In this document: positions 5,160 to 6,337 of the stretch, in pieces
How the letters are laid out: every line of letters begins with the position of its first letter
Numbering within the stretch: the first letter of the stretch is position 1
Assembly: GCA_035653295.1 (NCBI GenBank)
Contig: DASRCB010000089.1
Coordinates: 1-6,337 of the forward strand
Source of the DNA: DASRCB01 sp035653295
GTDB lineage: Bacteria; Acidobacteriota; Terriglobia; Bryobacterales; Bryobacteraceae
Direction: 5' to 3'
Length of the DNA: 6,337 nt
Position numbers and translations under genes: made by a program
Notes under the pieces: model-generated
Databases searched by the model: none
Seen by the model: only the letters and a program-made list of their open reading frames with translations
Told to the model about the DNA's origin: nothing

Positions 5160-6337
5160 TCAGAACTCCACCCTCGCGCCGATCTGAATGATGCGGGGCG
5201 AGTTCGGCTGCGAACTCAGATTGATCAGGCCCGTGGTCGGGTTCGGGTTGTTCAGCAGCGGGTGATTGAACACGTTGAAGAAATCGCCGCTCATGCGCAG
5301 CCGCACGCGTTCGCCGAAGCTGAAGTACTTGAACAGCGATACATCCTGATCCCACGCCCACGGCCCGAGGAAGAAGTTGCGCGAATTGGAGCTCAGATTG
5401 TCGGTAATCGTGGTCTGCACCACCGTACCGTTCGCCAGCGTCTGCGGCACACGGTTATCGAAGTTGCCGCCGATCGGGTGTATCCGTCGTTGACCCCGAT
5501 CCACCGGAACGAGGCTCGTCAGTTTCGCCTGATCGACGTTGGTGGCCTGCGTCGGATCGAAATCGCCCGCAAACCACAGCATCTGGTTCTGCCCGAAGAT
5601 GGTCATCTTGAGCCGCTGGTCCCCGCTCAGCGCGGGATTCGAGAAGATGTAATCGCCGGAGTTAACCCCCATCCAGTAGCCGTTGTCCCACGTGCCGATC
5701 CAGGCGATCTGCCACCCACCGGCCAGAGTGTTCGCTACCCAGTTGCTGTTGCCGAGGAACTTCTTCCCCTTCCCGAACGGCAGCTCATAGATGCCATTCC
5801 AGGTGATACGCTGCGGCGGCACCTGGCTGGAATTGGTGTAGATGAAGCGCAGGCGCTGGCTGGCGCTGAGACTCGGGTCGCCAAGAATCTCATTGTTTGC
5901 AGGCACCGAGACGGATGTTCCACCTCCCTGCGAGCCGCTACCCGTGCTCGTGGTATTGAACCCGCCGCCGCCGGAGGTCGATCCACCGGCATCGTTAGTA
6001 GTCATGGCGTGCGTATACACGTAAAAGGCCTGGAACTGCAGGCCCGCCGAAAAGCGCTTGTCGACTCCGATCTGGAACGAGTTGCTGTTCGAGTAGCCGT
6101 TGTGTTCCAGAATGCCGTAAGACCCGGTGAGCGCCCAGTTGGGATTGACCTGGCGAAGGTAACTAAGCGACGGCGCCTGCAGCCCCGTTTGCGCCTGGTA
6201 GTTGAACCGCGAAGTCGGCGCGTTGAAATCCCAGTGCTGCTGCAGATCGCTGCCGTGATTTCCGGTATAGGACGCCTTCAGCAGGAAGTCGTGGCCCATC
6301 TCGCGCTCAACCGTAAACGTCCACTCCTGGGCCTTGT
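5160..6337 (-). CDS. TonB-dependent receptor, Oar-like, C-terminal part (5' end outside window)
   Basis: The frame is open to the window edge, giving 391 residues of the C-terminal half of an outer-membrane beta-barrel. The ATG at 6299 is internal, because coding continues upstream as KAQEWTFTVERE. Family signs are QEWTFTVEREMG and ASYTGNHGSDL, typical of the large acidobacterial receptors with an N-terminal carboxypeptidase-regulatory-like domain. Others are alternating aromatic strands such as FQAFYVYTHAM and RLRMSGDFFNVFNHPLL, and a C-terminal strand IQIGARVEF ending in Phe, the usual signal for barrel assembly by BamA. Such receptors import large or scarce substrates using TonB energy; the substrate is not evident. 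A Gly/Ser/Thr-rich segment (5919-5987) is probably an external loop. The TGA is at 5162-5160, and the sulfatase-like gene starts 21 bases later, pointing to a shared transcript. Confidence 0.9.
   Translation of the reverse strand, partial: KAQEWTFTVEREMGHDFLLKASYTGNHGSDLQQHWDFNAPTSRFNYQAQTGLQAPSLSYLRQVNPNWALTGSYGILEHNGYSNSNSFQIGVDKRFSAGLQFQAFYVYTHAMTTNDAGGSTSGGGGFNTTSTGSGSQGGGTSVSVPANNEILGDPSLSASQRLRFIYTNSSQVPPQRITWNGIYELPFGKGKKFLGNSNWVANTLAGGWQIAWIGTWDNGYWMGVNSGDYIFSNPALSGDQRLKMTIFGQNQMLWFAGDFDPTQATNVDQAKLTSLVPVDRGQRRIHPIGGNFDNRVPQTLANGTVVQTTITDNLSSNSRNFFLGPWAWDQDVSLFKYFSFGERVRLRMSGDFFNVFNHPLLNNPNPTTGLINLSSQPNSPRIIQIGARVEF

Noticed and set aside
5119..5160. Promoter between the receptor and the sulfatase-like gene
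   Set aside because: The gap is 21 bases with no -35/-10 pair. Co-transcription explains it better.

Overview
The window is GC-rich and every gene I can support lies on the minus strand. It reads best as a chromosomal segment of an Acidobacteriota bacterium, perhaps a Solibacter/Bryobacter relative. I infer this from gene style: an Oar-like TonB-dependent receptor, a secreted sulfatase-fold enzyme ending in RSLGYLGG, a COG3379-like phosphodiesterase, and palindromic intergenic repeats. No 16S or other marker gene is present, so the taxonomy is an inference.

In transcription order (high to low coordinates): (1) 6337-5160 is the C-terminal part of a TonB-dependent outer-membrane receptor that runs off the window. 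(2) 21 bases later, at 5138-2838, is a 766-residue exported alkaline-phosphatase-superfamily protein with a sulfatase fold, probably co-transcribed with the receptor. Its nucleophile position is Thr, not the Cys/Ser needed for formylglycine. (3) 2837-2531 is non-coding and holds two degenerate direct repeats. (4) 2530-2427 is a REP-like composite palindrome that runs into the 5' end of the next gene. (5) 2488-611 is a putative lipoprotein phosphodiesterase/nucleotide pyrophosphatase-type hydrolase. (6) 610-138 is a degraded tandem array: a 69-base palindromic repeat, a decayed second copy of the 3' end of the phosphodiesterase gene, then the same 69-base repeat again without a single change. 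(7) 137-1 is the left end of an IS110-family insertion sequence: a strongly structured leader, a good ribosome binding site and the first 12 codons of the transposase.

The receptor and the two hydrolases could together take up and desulfate or dephosphorylate a sugar- or lipid-linked substrate, but nothing in the sequence identifies that substrate. The region most worth a second look is 1-610. There an IS110-type element with a leader that could be all or part of a bridge RNA abuts a palindromic repeat, next to a partial gene duplication that decayed by deletions at short direct repeats.
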